Shown piece after piece: positions 10,302-21,236 of a stretch of DNA of 64,000 nt. The stretch comes from Macrosoma leucophasiata (Eukaryota; Arthropoda; Insecta; Lepidoptera; Hedylidae). The notes beneath the pieces were generated by a model. It searched no databases, had not been told where the DNA came from, and worked only from the letters and a program-made list of their open reading frames with translations. The translations under genes and the position numbers were made by a program. The stretch's first letter is position 1, and each line of letters begins with the position of its first letter. The stretch covers positions 1,270,001 through 1,334,000 of the forward strand of contig JAWQUS010000009.1 of assembly GCA_036365455.1 (NCBI GenBank), given 5' to 3'.

Positions 10302-10587
10302 TTTTTTTTTTATGTAATTGAAGTGGCAAGCAAGCATGCAGTTCACATTGATGTTAAGTGATGTCTGCAGCCTATAGACACCCACACAAAGACCGAGGTC
10401 AAAATCCAGATGCGTTACCACTCCTGAGGCCTAAGGTGTTATGCCTCTGTGCCGGAAATTACAAGGCCATACATTACCACCTGACCGGAACCGATAGTGC
10501 TGAACACTACCATTTAGCGACAAGTTTATTAGGTAATGCGGTGGTGCCTACGCCCGCGAGCTCCGTCACTGGAGCTCTACCACCAGT
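10302..10587 (-). mobile_element. family A element, full length, inside a LINE 3' UTR
   Basis: Complete, well-preserved copy in the same orientation as the host LINE. Confidence 0.85.
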
Positions 10588-10762
10588 AAAATAATAATAA
10601 TTCATACTTAGTATAACTAGTACATACAAATGTATACACATTTATTACATAAATAGAATAAAGATACAATTAACATATATGTATATATATAAATAAATAT
10701 AATATGAAATATATGCATATAATTATGTTGATGATGATTACAAGGTATTCAAATGATTATCG

Positions 10763-11509
10763 TTAAAGATAGATCTTGAGGTTCTTCTTAAAAGTAAATT
10801 TTGAGTTAGACCTACGAAGTGTATCCGGCAGCGCATTCCACAAGCGAGCCGCTTGAACACCAAATGAATTTGAAAGGAAACTGGATCTATGGAGAGGAAT
10901 AGAGAGAGTAAAAGAGTCATTAGATCGTAAGTTAAGTGAGTGAGCAGAACAGAGTTATTGAAAGTAGGATTTTAAGTAAAGAGGAGAAGTATTGTTGAAA
11001 ATAATTGAGAAGAGCTGACAGAGAATTCGTAATTGTCTTCGTTGGCGGATCGTAAGCCATTTTAACTGCGCTCGAAACATAGAAATATGGTCAAACTTGC
11101 GAAGACGGAAGACAAATCGAATGGAATTGTTAATGAGCCGATCTAACCTATTAAGACGTATTTCATTCAGGTCCAGATAACACACATCAGCATAATCTAT
11201 TATGGGAAAAATTTGTGCCTGAATCAGACGTACTTTAATGTCAGTGGGAAGAAAGTTTCTTAGTCTATTGAGAGAATTCAACGACGCATAGGTAGCACGA
11301 CACACTTCACCTATTTGCACGTCCCAACTAAGGGTGGAGTCAATATACAGTCCCAAGTTCTTGACAGATTGAGAAAAAGGGATCTTCTGGTCTTCAAACA
11401 TGACAGGTACAACGGAACTGGTGTTTAACCTAGATAACAACATTAATGTCAGTTTACGCGTTCTAAGCACCTCGTTAAAATTGTGTAAATTGTGAAAGCA
11501 TTTTGACAT
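10763..11509 (-). pseudogene. LINE reverse transcriptase, C-terminal part, with an in-frame stop
   Basis: Frame 11509 to 10955 reads the post-palm and thumb region of a CR1/Jockey-group reverse transcriptase: KLTLMLL, NLGLYIDSTLSW, LNRLRNFLP, FPIIDYADVCY, LDRLINNSIRFVF and RQRRQLRILCQLF blocks. The catalytic YADD box is missing, removed by 5' truncation. A single TAA at 10957-10955 interrupts an otherwise continuous frame that goes on through LWNALPDTLRRSNSKFTF to a natural-looking stop at 10763-10765. The block order matches the longer relative at 56.3 kb. No endonuclease domain remains. It is inactive. Confidence 0.8.
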
Positions 11510-11524
11510 ATTTTGTCAACATAG

Positions 11525-11894
11525 AAAAATATATTCTTTTACACGGTGCAGGTACGTATTGACATATTGGTCCAAGAGCTAATTAATTAAATCGAAAAAC
11601 GATATTAGCACATCCCTAATATTTTTAAAAGGCCTTTCCAACGAAATCTAGTATTAAGAAAATTAAATATAAAAAAAATTATCCGCGCGTCATATGTAGG
11701 GGAGGCACTTTTTACTATTGGCATTTTTTCACGTTTTTTATTCTACCACTTTGTAGGTGCAATTAAGGTGTATTCTTGTGCCAAATTTCAAGTTTCTAGT
11801 ACCAATCGTTTTTGCGCTAAACCGCAAGCAGACAGACAGACAGACGGACATGGCTAAACTATAAGAGTTACTTGTTTACTACGGAACCCTAAAA
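11525..11894 (+). repeat. family F repeat, 3' half
   Basis: Contains AATCGAAAAACGATATTAGC, TTCTACCACTTTGTAGGTGC and TTTTTGCGCTAAACCG, then GACAGACAGACAGACGGACA and CTACGGAACCCTAAAAA at the end. Confidence 0.75.
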
Positions 11895-11899
11895 ATGAC

Positions 11900-12530
11900 A
11901 TAATCACGGATATATAACGACATAAAATAATTTTATGTATCCAATTTATTTGCATAAACCATATCTTGTACTAAAATGTAACACTTAAGCATAAAAGACA
12001 CAAAAGGTTCTCGATTTTCGTCACATAAAGATAACTTGAGAGCAGAAAAACGGATGGAAGGGCGCGAGCACATTAAGTGGTACTACATACGTAATAAATA
12101 TACTTCCTTCGCTATCATATTAGACCCGACTTCGACCTTTATCTGCCTTTTTCATTGTAATTAGCGGTGAATGGAATGAGGAGCTTTTGGATTTATTCGC
12201 TGTAATAGTTCATGGTTTTTGATGACAATTTGGCGGTGATTAGTGTGGTTGCTAATGTTGAAGATTCTGCGTGTTCAGATAGTGAGGATCGAAATGATAC
12301 GTCCAGGTTGGTGATCACAGATCACAGTCAATTAACAGAGTTACATTTAGCGGTTACTTTAGGCGGGTTGAGGTGCGAATGCGCGGATAGGGAGAACTGA
12401 CGACGCAACGCTAAGCTAAGCTTGCGGCGCCGTCCGGATGTTTATATTACAATGCTTAATAATGAGACGCTAGATGAACCCCCTTCTTAAAAAAGAAAAC
12501 AATACAAATATAGTGAATAAGAAGTTTAAA
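11900..12530. other. unassigned intergenic sequence
   Basis: No repeat recognised. A 62-codon frame at 12212-12400 starts with ATG but has no recognisable similarity and no supporting context. I would not annotate it as a gene. Confidence 0.35.
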
Positions 12531-12534
12531 AAAG

Positions 12535-12720
12535 GTTATGGCAGCGGTGTACGACCGTTTGATTCGACGGGTCGCCGGTTCGATCTTCGCACCGTGACAA
12601 GTATTTGTATGACCTACAGATATTTGTTTCGGGTCTGAGTGTTTGTGTATGTGTACAATGGCACCCACGATACAGGCTTATACCTAGTATGGGGCTGTGA
12701 GTGGAAGCGTATTTATTTAT
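12535..12720 (+). mobile_element. family D tRNA-derived SINE
   Basis: GCAGCGGTGTACGACCGTTT head and GCCGGTTCGATCTTCGCACC (B-box GGTTCGATC) are followed by the body CTACAGATATTTGTTTCGGG and TGGGGCTGTGAGTGGAAGC. Matches the copy at 54.2 kb. Confidence 0.75.
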
Positions 12721-12729
12721 TTTTAGATT

Positions 12730-13004
12730 TTTTTAAATGAAATGGTAAAGGCAATCAAGCATGCAGTTCACATTGACGTTAAGTGATGACTGCAGCCTAT
12801 AGACACTTACATGAAGACTAAGGCCAAAATGCAGATGCGTTACCACTCCTGAGGCCTAAGGTGTTATGCCTTTGTGCCGGAAATTACAGGTACATTACCT
12901 CCTGACCGGAACACGATAGTGCTGAACACTACCATTTAGCGGCAAGTAAATAAGGTAATGCGGTGGTGCCTACGCTCGCGAGCTCCGTCACTGGAGCTCT
13001 ACCA
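12730..13004 (-). mobile_element. family A element, near full length
   Basis: Left T-run and AAATGGTAAAGGCAATCAAG end, right end at GGAGCTCTACCA. Slightly diverged. Confidence 0.8.
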
Positions 13005-13265
13005 AACATATGTGCAGTGAACCTTATTAGTTGAGTAAGCATTTGTTTTACGAACCGATGAGCAGACTTGTTCAGGTAAGCTTATCTGCGTAACGTCCCC
13101 GTGAATTGCGAAAAATATATCAGCTCACGCAACTCAAACACAAACACCGCGTGATGAATTAAAACAGTATTAAAAGATAACCTAGATTAACCGAGAAATC
13201 AATCATTCGCGTACGTGATACGTGGAAAATAAATTCAAAGGTAAATTCGAACTGCGTCGTCGATT

Positions 13266-13668
13266 TTTTTTTTTATATATGCTGGTAAACAAACATGCAA
13301 CTCACATGGATGTTAAGAAATAATTGCAGCGTATATCTACACAAAAACCAGAGGTGAAATGAGGATGCATTGCCACCCCTAAGACCTAAGTTTTTTAATT
13401 TAAATAAAGCTTGTTTACAAGTTTTCAGTTCACACTGATGTTAAGTGATTACTGCAGCCTATAGATACCCACACTAAGACTAAGGTCAAAATGCAGATGC
13501 GTTACTACTCCTGAGGCCTAAGGTGTTATGCCTCTGACAGTTATTATGGGATGCATTACCATCTAACTAGAATACGATAGTACTGAACTGTACCTTGAGA
13601 GGTAGATAGGTCATCACTTAACATCAATGTGAACTGCATGCTTGTTTGCCGCTTCAATTACATAAAAT
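13266..13668. mobile_element. cluster of three decayed family A pieces
   Basis: 13266-13392 (minus) and 13393-13612 (minus) are two old copies in tandem. 13613-13668 is a plus-strand 3' end (CATCACTTAACATCAATGTG ... CATAAAA) butted against them. The opposite orientation at the join points to recombination or a nested insertion. Confidence 0.65.
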
Positions 13669-13669
13669 T

Positions 13670-14036
13670 TTAACAAAATAAAAAAATAAAAAAGTATTTG
13701 TAACATCGCAATACGAGTTTTACCCTCTGTCTGTCCGGCTGTCTATCAAGACTATTTATCCGCAAAGGCGTGATATACTGCACTAACGAAAGAATTGTCC
13801 TCCACTAGAACCACGCCTTTGGAGCTCTACCATTACTTAACATCAGAATCTATCATAACAGTGATATATGGCAGTAGGAAACAATTGTTTTGAGAATAAA
13901 ACTGGAGAATGGTAGCTGTAACTGAATCAATGTTTACAGTGTCTTATATAGGTACCTATAAAATAGACGTAAATATGTTATAAAACATTTCCATAACAAA
14001 CAAACAATAACAAACCCACTTTATATATTGTAATAA
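13670..14036. other. intergenic, A-family crumb only
   Basis: A short reversed A-family end (GGAGCTCTACCA) near 13820. Otherwise nothing recognised. Confidence 0.35.
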
Positions 14037-14038
14037 TA

Positions 14039-15317
14039 GGTTGGGGAAAAAGTCTTTTCGCATTATAGTATGTATGAACTTGTAATAAAATCTCTTTGGC
14101 TGTAGTATTTGTATCTGGCTGGGTTTGGTATCATTGAAAGTTAAAATTTTAAAGAACGTAATTCCAAATTCAAATTAGGCAAATGTGTGATTTTCATTTG
14201 TTTTTCGTACTGTCAAGATGAGTGAATCTAATGAAGAAATTCGATACATTTTAAAATTTTACTACAAAAAAGGTAAAAATGCAACGCAAGCCGCGAAAAA
14301 ATATTTGCGATGTTTATGGACCTAGTGCAGTGTCTGCGAGAGTAGCACAAATTTGGTTTAAGCGTTTTCAATCCGGAAATTTTGATGTCAAAGATGCACC
14401 TCGCTCTGGTCGCCCTATTACGGATAAAATGGATGCCATTTTTTAAAAAGTGGAGCAAGATCGACATATCAGTAGTTACGACGTAGCTGAAGAACTGAGA
14501 ATTAATCACAAAACAGTTTTGGCGCATTTGAAAAAAGCTGGGTACAAAAAATAGCTCGATATTTGGGTACCTCACGAGCTCACTAAAAGAAACCTAATGA
14601 ACCGTGTACTCATTTGTGATTCTTTATTACGACGTAATGAAACCGAATCGTTTTTGAAGAAGCTGATAACTGGTGATGAAAAGTGGATCACGTACGACAA
14701 GAACGTGCGAAAAAGGTCGTGGTCAAAGGCCGGTCAGGCTTCACAGACTGTGGCGAAACCCGGGTAAACTCGCAATAAGGTGATGTTGTGTGTGTGGTGG
14801 GATTGGAAGGGCATTATTCATTATGAGCTATTACTACCAGGCAGGACTATCGATTCTGAACTCTACTGCGAACAACTGATGAGATTAAAGCAAGAAGTTG
14901 AGAGAAAGCGGCCGGAATTGATCAACAGAAGGGGTGTGGTGTTTCATCATGATAACGCTAGACCTCACACATTTATAGCCACTCAGCGAAAATTAAGAGA
15001 GTTTGGCTGGGAGGTGTTAATGCATCCGCCGTATAGTCCTGACCTTGCACCTTCAGATTTCCACCGGTTTCGGTCTCTTCAGAATTCTTTATGCAATGAT
15101 AGGTTAACATCACGAGAGGACTGCCAAATCCACTTGTCGCGGTATTTTGATGAGAAGTCCCAAAATTGTTATAGCAATGGGATCATGTCCCTACCTACAA
15201 GATGGCAAAAGGTTATCGAACAAAATGGTACATACATACTTTAGTTAAATTTAAATAAACTATATTAAAAAATGTTTTGAATTATCTTAAAAAATGCGAA
15301 GAATCTTTTTCCCCCAC
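14039..15317 (+). mobile_element. mariner transposon, complete ends
   Basis: Terminal inverted repeats of ~27 bp: GGTTGGGGAAAAAGTC at the left, and a right end that reads GTGGGGGAAAAAGATTCTTC on the minus strand. Flanked by TA at 14037-14038 and 15318-15319, the mariner target duplication. At ~1.28 kb it is full length for a mariner, so only point mutations and a frameshift inactivate it. Confidence 0.93.
14218..15244 (+). pseudogene. mariner DD34D transposase, inactivated
   Basis: Starts at ATG 14218 (MSESNEEIRYILKFYYKKGK). The N-terminal helix-turn-helix region continues to a 1-nt frameshift in the A-run near 14302. It resumes with WFKRFQSGNF and PRSGRPITDKMDAI. The catalytic triad is intact: Asp in TGDEKW, Asp in FHHDNARPHT, and Asp in YSPDLAPSD, with exactly 34 residues between the second and third. 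Three in-frame stops occur after MDAIF, after GYKK and after VAKPG. The last 154 residues read open from 14780. The enzyme would cut and paste DNA at TA sites by binding the terminal repeats. Subfamily resembles the mariner group common in ants and moths, but I cannot place it firmly. Confidence 0.92.
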
Positions 15318-15359
15318 TATATCTCATAGCAGACGCCGTCAAAATAACAACACCGCCTT

Positions 15360-15445
15360 ACTACGGTTGTAGTCTACGCCGTAGCCGCCCACGCGTAGCG
15401 TATCGTAGCGCGTCGTAGACAGCCGTAGCTGTGCTACCTATAGGA
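15360..15445. repeat. GTAG/CGTAGC-rich degenerate repeat
   Basis: GTAGTCTACGCCGTAGCCGC, ACGCGTAGCGTATCGTAGCG and GTCGTAGACAGCCGTAGC follow one another: a short interspersed CGTAG motif in GC-richer sequence directly after the mariner. Confidence 0.6.
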
Positions 15446-15583
15446 ACCGATCATGTTTTTCGGATCAGCTGTTCGGAATTAAGATTATTTTGATATACTG
15501 TTATATTTGCATTTTTTTTTAAATCATATATATATGTCAAATAAATGTTATATTAAAGTGTTTATTTTTTATTTTATAGAAAG

Positions 15584-15840
15584 AATGTCGAATGAGCGAA
15601 TGACTAAACAGATATACAATGAGAATGTGGATGGTTGCAGAGGCCCAGGAAGACCAAGGCTGACCTACCATAACCAAATAGGTCGAGTTCTGTCTGATGG
15701 TGGGGTCAAAAGTCTTAGGAATCGGCGTGAATGTATGAAGAGAATGATGAAGGTAGACGAGGCACGAGAGGTTTGTCTGAACCGGGATATCTGGCGCTCT
15801 ACACTCTCTGCCTACCCCGTTAGGGACCTGGCGTGAAGAT
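15584..15840 (+). pseudogene. RTE-type LINE, C-terminal end (5' truncated)
   Basis: Open frame carrying MSNERMTKQIYNENVDG, GRPRLTYHNQIGRVLSDGGV and DEAREVCLNRDIW blocks, near-identical to the minus-strand copy at 53.64-53.96 kb. It then runs into the family 3' end CTACCCCGTTAGGGACCTGG and GCGTGAAGATA. This is the last ~80 residues of the endonuclease/RT polyprotein. No catalytic domain is left. The reading extends a few codons upstream into unrelated sequence, so the apparent start has no meaning. Its 3' tail resembles that of SINE family C. Confidence 0.8.
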
Positions 15841-15908
15841 ATATACAAACATAATATTTTTTATTAAGGAGTATGAATTGAGAATATACAGATATTTTCA
15901 TTTTTCTC

Positions 15909-16078
15909 CTTTTTTTTAACTATTGGAAGTGGTAAACAAAAATGCAGTTCACATTGATATTAAGTGATGACTGCAGCCTATAGACACCCACACAAAGACC
16001 AAGATCAAAATGCAGGTTCGTTACCACTCCTGAGGCCTAAGGTGTTATGCCTCTGTGCCGGCAATTACAGGGCCCTAT
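15909..16078 (-). mobile_element. family A element, 3' half
   Basis: From the T-run to GGAAATTACAGGGCCC-like sequence. The 5' half is absent. Confidence 0.75.
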
Positions 16079-16079
16079 A

Positions 16080-16462
16080 GACGTGTCTATAAATCTTATT
16101 CCATAATATTAAAAATCATTTTTTTAATTTGCAGTCACACTAAAACAAACAAAGTGAACACACAAGTATAATAGACACTTTACCTACTCCTTAAAGTAAT
16201 TAACAGTCAGAACCCGTCCACCGAAGATATATCTAGCAGTTTGGGCGCCCGAAATCGATATCCGTAAAGTTCACTCTCACCTCGAACGCACTTCGTGGGA
16301 GTAATACCGAGGAGGCCTCAACAAAAATTAGCACATTTTGCTCTGCTATGCCGCTTTTGTATTCTTATATTATTTCTTATCTCAAATTATTTTCACCGTA
16401 TACACAGCTATGATTTACAAATAAGTTATTAAATAAAAGTGTAATCAATAGAAGTCATATAA
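16080..16462. other. unassigned intergenic sequence
   Basis: No repeat or frame recognised. A slightly GC-richer patch lies at 16205-16330. Confidence 0.35.
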
Positions 16463-16771
16463 AACGTAACTTCACCTCTGTAATCCCCGAAGGGGTAGGC
16501 AGAAGTAAATGCATGCATTCAAGCATACATGCAAACACCCACGATTCGCCGGTTACGTTTTAGCCCCTGTAACAGGTGACAAACTTGTTGCCATCTCCGG
16601 ACACATGACCAAACTTCGAGGTACTGGGAAATTTCCAGAAAAGGGAAAAAACCCAATGGAACCAGAAATAAAGGACTTTACACCATTATCTCTGATAACC
16701 CCCTACTCGGGAATCGAACCCAGGACCTCAGCGTAGTAGTAGTGGCCTGCTACCACTAGGCTACCGAGGCA
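16463..16771 (-). mobile_element. family C tRNA-derived SINE, full length
   Basis: Minus strand: head CTGCCTCGGTAGCCTAGTGG (A-box TAGCCTAGTGG), B-box GGTTCGATTCCCG, body with AAATTTCCCAGTACCTCGAA, and tail CTACCCCTTCGGGGATTACA. The head mimics a tRNA promoter for RNA polymerase III. Confidence 0.88.
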
Positions 16772-17100
16772 GTAAAAAGACGTATTGATTCAGAATCCAT
16801 TAAATTTTAATCTGCTGTATTCATCGTAATTGTATGCACTTCAAAGTGAAACTCATTAATGGAAACAATTCCATATTAAAGTTTAAAAATGGGAAATTTA
16901 TCTGTAATCCGCTTCGTCGTCAATTCTTAGAGCACTCCATTAAGATGGTCGCCGGGATAACGGCGGACCACTCGCACTGTGCATAGGCGGAAGCAGGAGT
17001 GGGAGCGATTACAATAATTTGTTTCGTATAAGACTTGGCAACCTGGAGTCCGAGTAAGAAAATTTCAAATACAAATAAAATCAAATACGCTAACACTCAC
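16772..17100. other. unassigned intergenic sequence
   Basis: Contains a GC-richer patch at 16905-17010 (GGTCGCCGGGATAACGGCGG). Nothing identifiable. Confidence 0.35.
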
Positions 17101-17213
17101 CCCCACACTAGCCCCACACCAGGATTAAACATATGTCATGGATGCCGTTATACAAACACACAAATACCCAGACCTGAAACAAATATCTGTAGGCCCGACA
17201 AATATTAGCTTTA
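17101..17213 (-). mobile_element. family D SINE, body fragment
   Basis: Reverse of CTACAGATATTTGTTTC (AATATCTGTAG at the + strand), with the GGGTATTTGTGTGTTTG and CCTGGTGTGGGGCTAGTG parts of the body. The tRNA head is lost. Confidence 0.65.
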
Positions 17214-17470
17214 ATCCGTTTTTATTCTTGGGCTCTCGAGTAAATAAAATCAAACACTGATTTAAGTACAACTTTCACTTTGAATAACACGTACTCCACT
17301 TGATGGCCGAATTGGAAGTGTCCCTAACATTGGCAAACCACCCTATTTATACCTTGTAACTAATTGCATTTCATTCATAATCATTTTACAACTTTTATGA
17401 TTGCACCGATAACAACATTTGTGTTTTATAATCCAACAATATTTACAATAGATCTAACACATATATTATA

Positions 17471-17799
17471 GCGCGCATGGCCCAGCGGCTGGTGTAGATC
17501 GTAAGCGATCTGCTCGGTTAAGCACTACGGGCGCGGTAAATTAAATGCGCGTTTCCGTGCTTCGGAGGGCACGTTAAGCCGTCGGTCCCGGTTGCTATCG
17601 ATAGATAGCAGTCGTTAAACCTTGTCGGAGGCCTTATAGGCGGTTTGAAAACATCCGAAAGCGGGTTGGTCACTTACCCTCCTCCACCAATCCGCATTGC
17701 GGCAGCGTGGTGGAGTAAGCTCCAGGCCTCGCACCAAAAAGGGGAGAGAATCGTGCCCAGCAGTGGGACGTATAATGGGTTGCCATTATTATTATTATT
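17471..17799 (+). mobile_element. family B SINE-like element, near full length
   Basis: GCGCGCATGGCCCAGCGGCT to GGGTTGCCATTATTATTATT. The duplicated GATAGATAG core and CTCCAGGCCTCGC block match the copy at 34.5 kb. It lacks ~25 bp after the GGGCGCGGT junction. Confidence 0.8.
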
Positions 17800-17844
17800 A
17801 TAACACATATATCTGTCTCGGTACTGGAATTGACCATGTGTGCC

Positions 17845-18145
17845 GAATAAGTCTTAAGAATCGGCGTGCATGTATGAAGACAATGATGAATGATGAATGT
17901 AGATGAGGCACGGGAGATGTGTCAGGACCGGGATATCTGACGCACCACACTCTCTGCCTACCCCATTCCCTAACGGGGTAAGGAGAGTTTTTATTTTTTA
18001 TTTAATTTTTCTTTTGTTTTTTTATTAATGCAGTACCTGATATTGGTATGGGGGCTGCAGCAATAAATGTTTTCTTCATTCTTTCTTTCTTCAGAGTGTG
18101 GAGGACGTGGAGGACCTGGCGTAAGGATACATACATAAATACATA
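17845..18145 (+). repeat. RTE-type LINE 3' end split by another LINE tail
   Basis: RTE end GAATCGGCGTGCATGTATGA ... CCCTAACGGGGTA is interrupted at ~17982 by ~110 bp ending AATAAATGTTTTCTTCATTC and TTTCTTTCTTC, a LINE-like 3' tail. It resumes at ~18098 with GACCTGGCGTAAGGATACAT. Confidence 0.65.
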
Positions 18146-18198
18146 AAGAAAGTGACTCCCCAGACCTAGAACACACAGAAGTCTGGTACTGGTATTAC

Positions 18199-18476
18199 TG
18201 GTGGTAGAGCTCCAGTGACGGAGCTCGCGGGCGTAGGCACCACCGCATTACCTAATATACTTGTCGCTAAATGTTAGTGTTCAGCACTATCGTGTTCTGG
18301 TCAGGTGGTAATGTACGGCCCTGTAATTTCCGGCACAGAGGCATAACACCTTAGGCTTCAGGAGTAACGCATTTGCATTTAGACCTTGTTCTTTGTGTGG
18401 GTGTCTATAGACTGCAGTCATCACTTAACATCAATGTGAGCTGCATGCTTGCTTGCCACTTCCATCACATAAAAAA
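18199..18476 (+). mobile_element. family A element, full length
   Basis: TGGTGGTAGAGCTCCAGTGA to TTCCATCACATAAAAAA. Well preserved. Confidence 0.87.
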
Positions 18477-18796
18477 CTCGCGTCCGCCGCCACAGAACAA
18501 CAATAATGGATTGGGACTCGCAAGGACACCGAGAAACCCCGCTTGACAAAAGATCAATACATTAGAGCGAAAGGTGGATAGCATTTAAAAAGCACTCGCT
18601 GTAAAAAACGTCGCTCTCGAATGGGTTCGAGACCTTCGTATTTGCTTAATCTTGTGAGACATTGTTGGTTGGAATGAATAAATAATGGATGTTAGATGTA
18701 CACTGACTCTGCACAATATATAAAGATTCGAACAATAAACGTTACCCCAGCATTAAACATGCAAAGCTTGCACTCATCCTTGGAAAATAAGTGCGA
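18477..18796. other. unassigned intergenic sequence
   Basis: No recognised element. Confidence 0.35.
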
Positions 18797-19100
18797 TTTT
18801 TTTTTAGGTAATGGAAGTGGCAAATATACTAGCAGTTCAAATTGATGTTAAGTGATGACTGCAGCCTATAGACACCCACACAAAGACCAAGGTCAAAATG
18901 TAGATGCGTTACCACTCCTGAGGCCTAAGGTGTTATGCCTCTGTGTCGTAAAGTGCAGGACTGTATATTACCACCTGACCGGAACAGGATAGTGCTGAAC
19001 ACTACCATTTAGCGGCAAGTATATTAGGTAATGCGGTGGTGACTGTGCTACGCCCGCGTCACTGGAGCCCAACCAGTATCACCGGAGCTCTACCACCAGT
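18797..19100 (-). mobile_element. family A element, with a small duplication at its 5' end
   Basis: Full copy. Near the right end the motif CACTGGAGC...ACCAGT occurs twice (CACTGGAGCCCAACCAGTAT, then CACCGGAGCTCTACCACC). Confidence 0.82.
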
Positions 19101-19757
19101 GAAGCTCTATGGAGTTGTCATATCCTGCCGCCTACACATGCATATTAGCTCTCTCGAACTAATTGTAATGCTTTATCAAAGATCATACAGAGTAAACATA
19201 TAACAATTTCAGTTCTCAAACTGATTCCAAAGAATTAAAAGTCAAAATTCATTTGAATACAAGCTGCTACAAATTTTTCGCCTGTCTCCATTAACGCTGC
19301 AGTTAAGTATGCAGACGTCTGCATTCTCTAATTCGAGTTTTATAGTTTCTGTTGAAGGTAGTTTCAGCGCATCATTCAAACTATGCTCATTAGTGACTGC
19401 AAATTTAACTTGCTTTAAGAACTGTTTACTACAGGCGGCTTACTGAGTGAGTGAGGCTCCATATCTTCATATATTACTCTTTGGTTATACGTTAGACATC
19501 TTAGTACAAAAAGTTGCAGGTGTACGTTAGAGTTCTGGTGTGACCTTCGTGTCAATAGTAATTAAAACTGAAAATTAAAGCCAAAACGGTTTTTGTTGTA
19601 GCCCAGATCGGATCTTGTGCACTTTGCCTTTGACCGGATTGGATCGAATCGATTTCAGACGTTTATATTTAAGACGTACAGAAACATAATATCGATACCT
19701 TTTACCTACAATGAGTCTACTGATATTATAAAAAATATCAGGAGAGCTATTTGAAGG
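19101..19757. other. unassigned intergenic sequence
   Basis: No repeat or credible coding frame recognised. Confidence 0.4.
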
Positions 19758-20018
19758 CAAATCTATATATATATAAATCAATTGCTGTTCGTTAGTCTAG
19801 CTAAAACTCGAGAATGGCGGGACCGATTTGGCTAATATTGGTTTCGAACGATTTTTGGAAGTCGAGAGAAGGTTTAATAGGTGAGAAAATATGAAGAAAT
19901 TGAAGGTAAGCAGTAAAAATCATAATTTTATTTTTTCACACAAATAGTTCGTATCTATCAACACCTTGAACACATTATTTCATTCGGCAATACGATGTTT
20001 GCCGGGTCAACTAGTCGT
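19758..20018 (+). repeat. family H repeat
   Basis: TATATATATAAATCAATTGC start, GTTCGTTAGTCTAGCTAAAA, CGAGAATGGCGGGACCGATT, and the end GCCGGGTCAACTAGTCG. The CTAG end before T could fit a Helitron-type terminus, but that is only suggestive. Confidence 0.6.
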
Positions 20019-20274
20019 TTATATTTTTATGAAACTCAACGAAGTCGAAATAATATAAAAGTGTTTTTAACAAAGATTGGCAGCTCTTCCTTTGGTTATA
20101 ACTGTGCTGATTTCTGTTTTTAAGAGTAATTGTCTTTTATCAATGCACGTTCATATAAAAATACCTTTTGTTAGATGGCTCAGTATACGTAGGAGATATA
20201 TATCTACTTCTTTTGGAGCGACTGAAAAAAATTATGAGAGTGAATTATTAGGATACGCGCGCACAACAACATCT

Positions 20275-20575
20275 ACTGGTGGTAGAGCTCCAGTGACGGA
20301 GCTCGCGGGTGTAGGCACTACCGCATTACCTGATTTACTTGCCGCTAAATGGTAGTGTTCAGCACTATCGTGTTCCGGTCAGGTGGTAATGTACGGCCCT
20401 GTAATTTCCGGCACAGAGGCATAACACCTTAGGCCTCAGGAGTGGTAACGCATTTGCATTTCGACCTTGGTCTTTGTGTGGGTGTCTATAGGCTGCAGTC
20501 ATCACTTAACATCAATGTGAACTGCATGCTTGTTTACCACTTCCATTACATAAAAAAAAAAAAATAAAAAAAATA
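20275..20575 (+). mobile_element. family A element, full length
   Basis: Complete, with a long impure A-tail (AAAAATAAAAAAAATAAG). Confidence 0.87.
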
Positions 20576-20976
20576 AGTGTAACTTCTTACTTGCATTCAT
20601 AAGTACACTTACCAACTGTTTTTTATCAGTTAACTACTTTTAACTTGGATACAAAAGTTTTAAATGTAAAGTACTTACCTACTCATAATTTATTAAATAA
20701 CATATTCAATGATAGAAAACCTATCTTCTATAGGAGGTATCCGATTCAGAATTAAGCCTAGGCTTAAACCTAGCGTTGGTTGTCGATCGAATGCATTGCA
20801 GTTACGCATGAACCTTAAACCCTAGGATGACAGCCAGTTTCCAGTATAGCCAGCATTTAAAAAAACACATTGCGATGCGATATTGTACTGTGCTTGCTTT
20901 TATGAAATAAACATTTTGTTGTAACCTGAACTATTTTCTTAATAAAATTACTTTCGGGTATTTTAACAAATCGTTC
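20576..20976. other. intergenic with a 16-bp palindrome
   Basis: TTAAGCCTAGGCTTAA near 20753 is a perfect palindrome. Otherwise nothing recognised. Confidence 0.4.
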
Positions 20977-20988
20977 AATTAAGTTATT

Positions 20989-21172
20989 TTATTTAAAAAA
21001 AAAATGGAAAGAAAAAATTGACTTCAGGCGAGACTCGAACTCGCGGCCTACTGGGAATCTAGTCCAGCCGCTCTTCCAATTGAGCTACTGAAGTCAAATT
21101 TTTCTTTCCATTTTTCTTTAAAATAAAATATATTTCACAAGCATGTGTTAATGCGAAATAATATAAAACAAT
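20989..21172 (-). mobile_element. family E tRNA-like element, fold-back form, 12-bp TSD
   Basis: Flanked by AATTAAGTTATT (20977-20988 and 21173-21184). A 76-nt tRNA-like sequence (21095-21020, minus; acceptor GACTTCA/TGAAGTC fully paired) sits between ~40-bp inverted arms containing TGGAAAGAAAAA and TTTTTCTTTCCA. The usual ~190-bp body is absent. The arm joins the cloverleaf exactly at the 7-nt acceptor stem, which is shared by both. Confidence 0.8.
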
Positions 21173-21236
21173 AATTAAGTTATTGTTAAGTTAGTTCATT
21201 TTAACGTTATAATCTATCGTTAACATATGATTTATT

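Larger units (their letters stand above)
10143..11509 (-). mobile_element. 5'-truncated LINE (minus strand) with a family A insertion in its 3' UTR
   Basis: The coding end at 10763-11509 is followed on the minus strand by a 3' UTR that reaches an AATAAATAAATAAATT-type tail at ~10143. The UTR is split by a family A copy at 10302-10587, which is therefore younger. Homologous by protein to the LINE at 56.3-57.3 kb. Confidence 0.7.

Noticed and set aside
14228..14575. 115-codon minus-strand frame
   Set aside because: Antisense shadow of the mariner transposase pseudogene.
19758..20018. Helitron call for family H (and G)
   Set aside because: The CTAG-before-T end is compatible, but I see no consistent 5' TC terminus or the 3' hairpin in all copies, so I left the class open.
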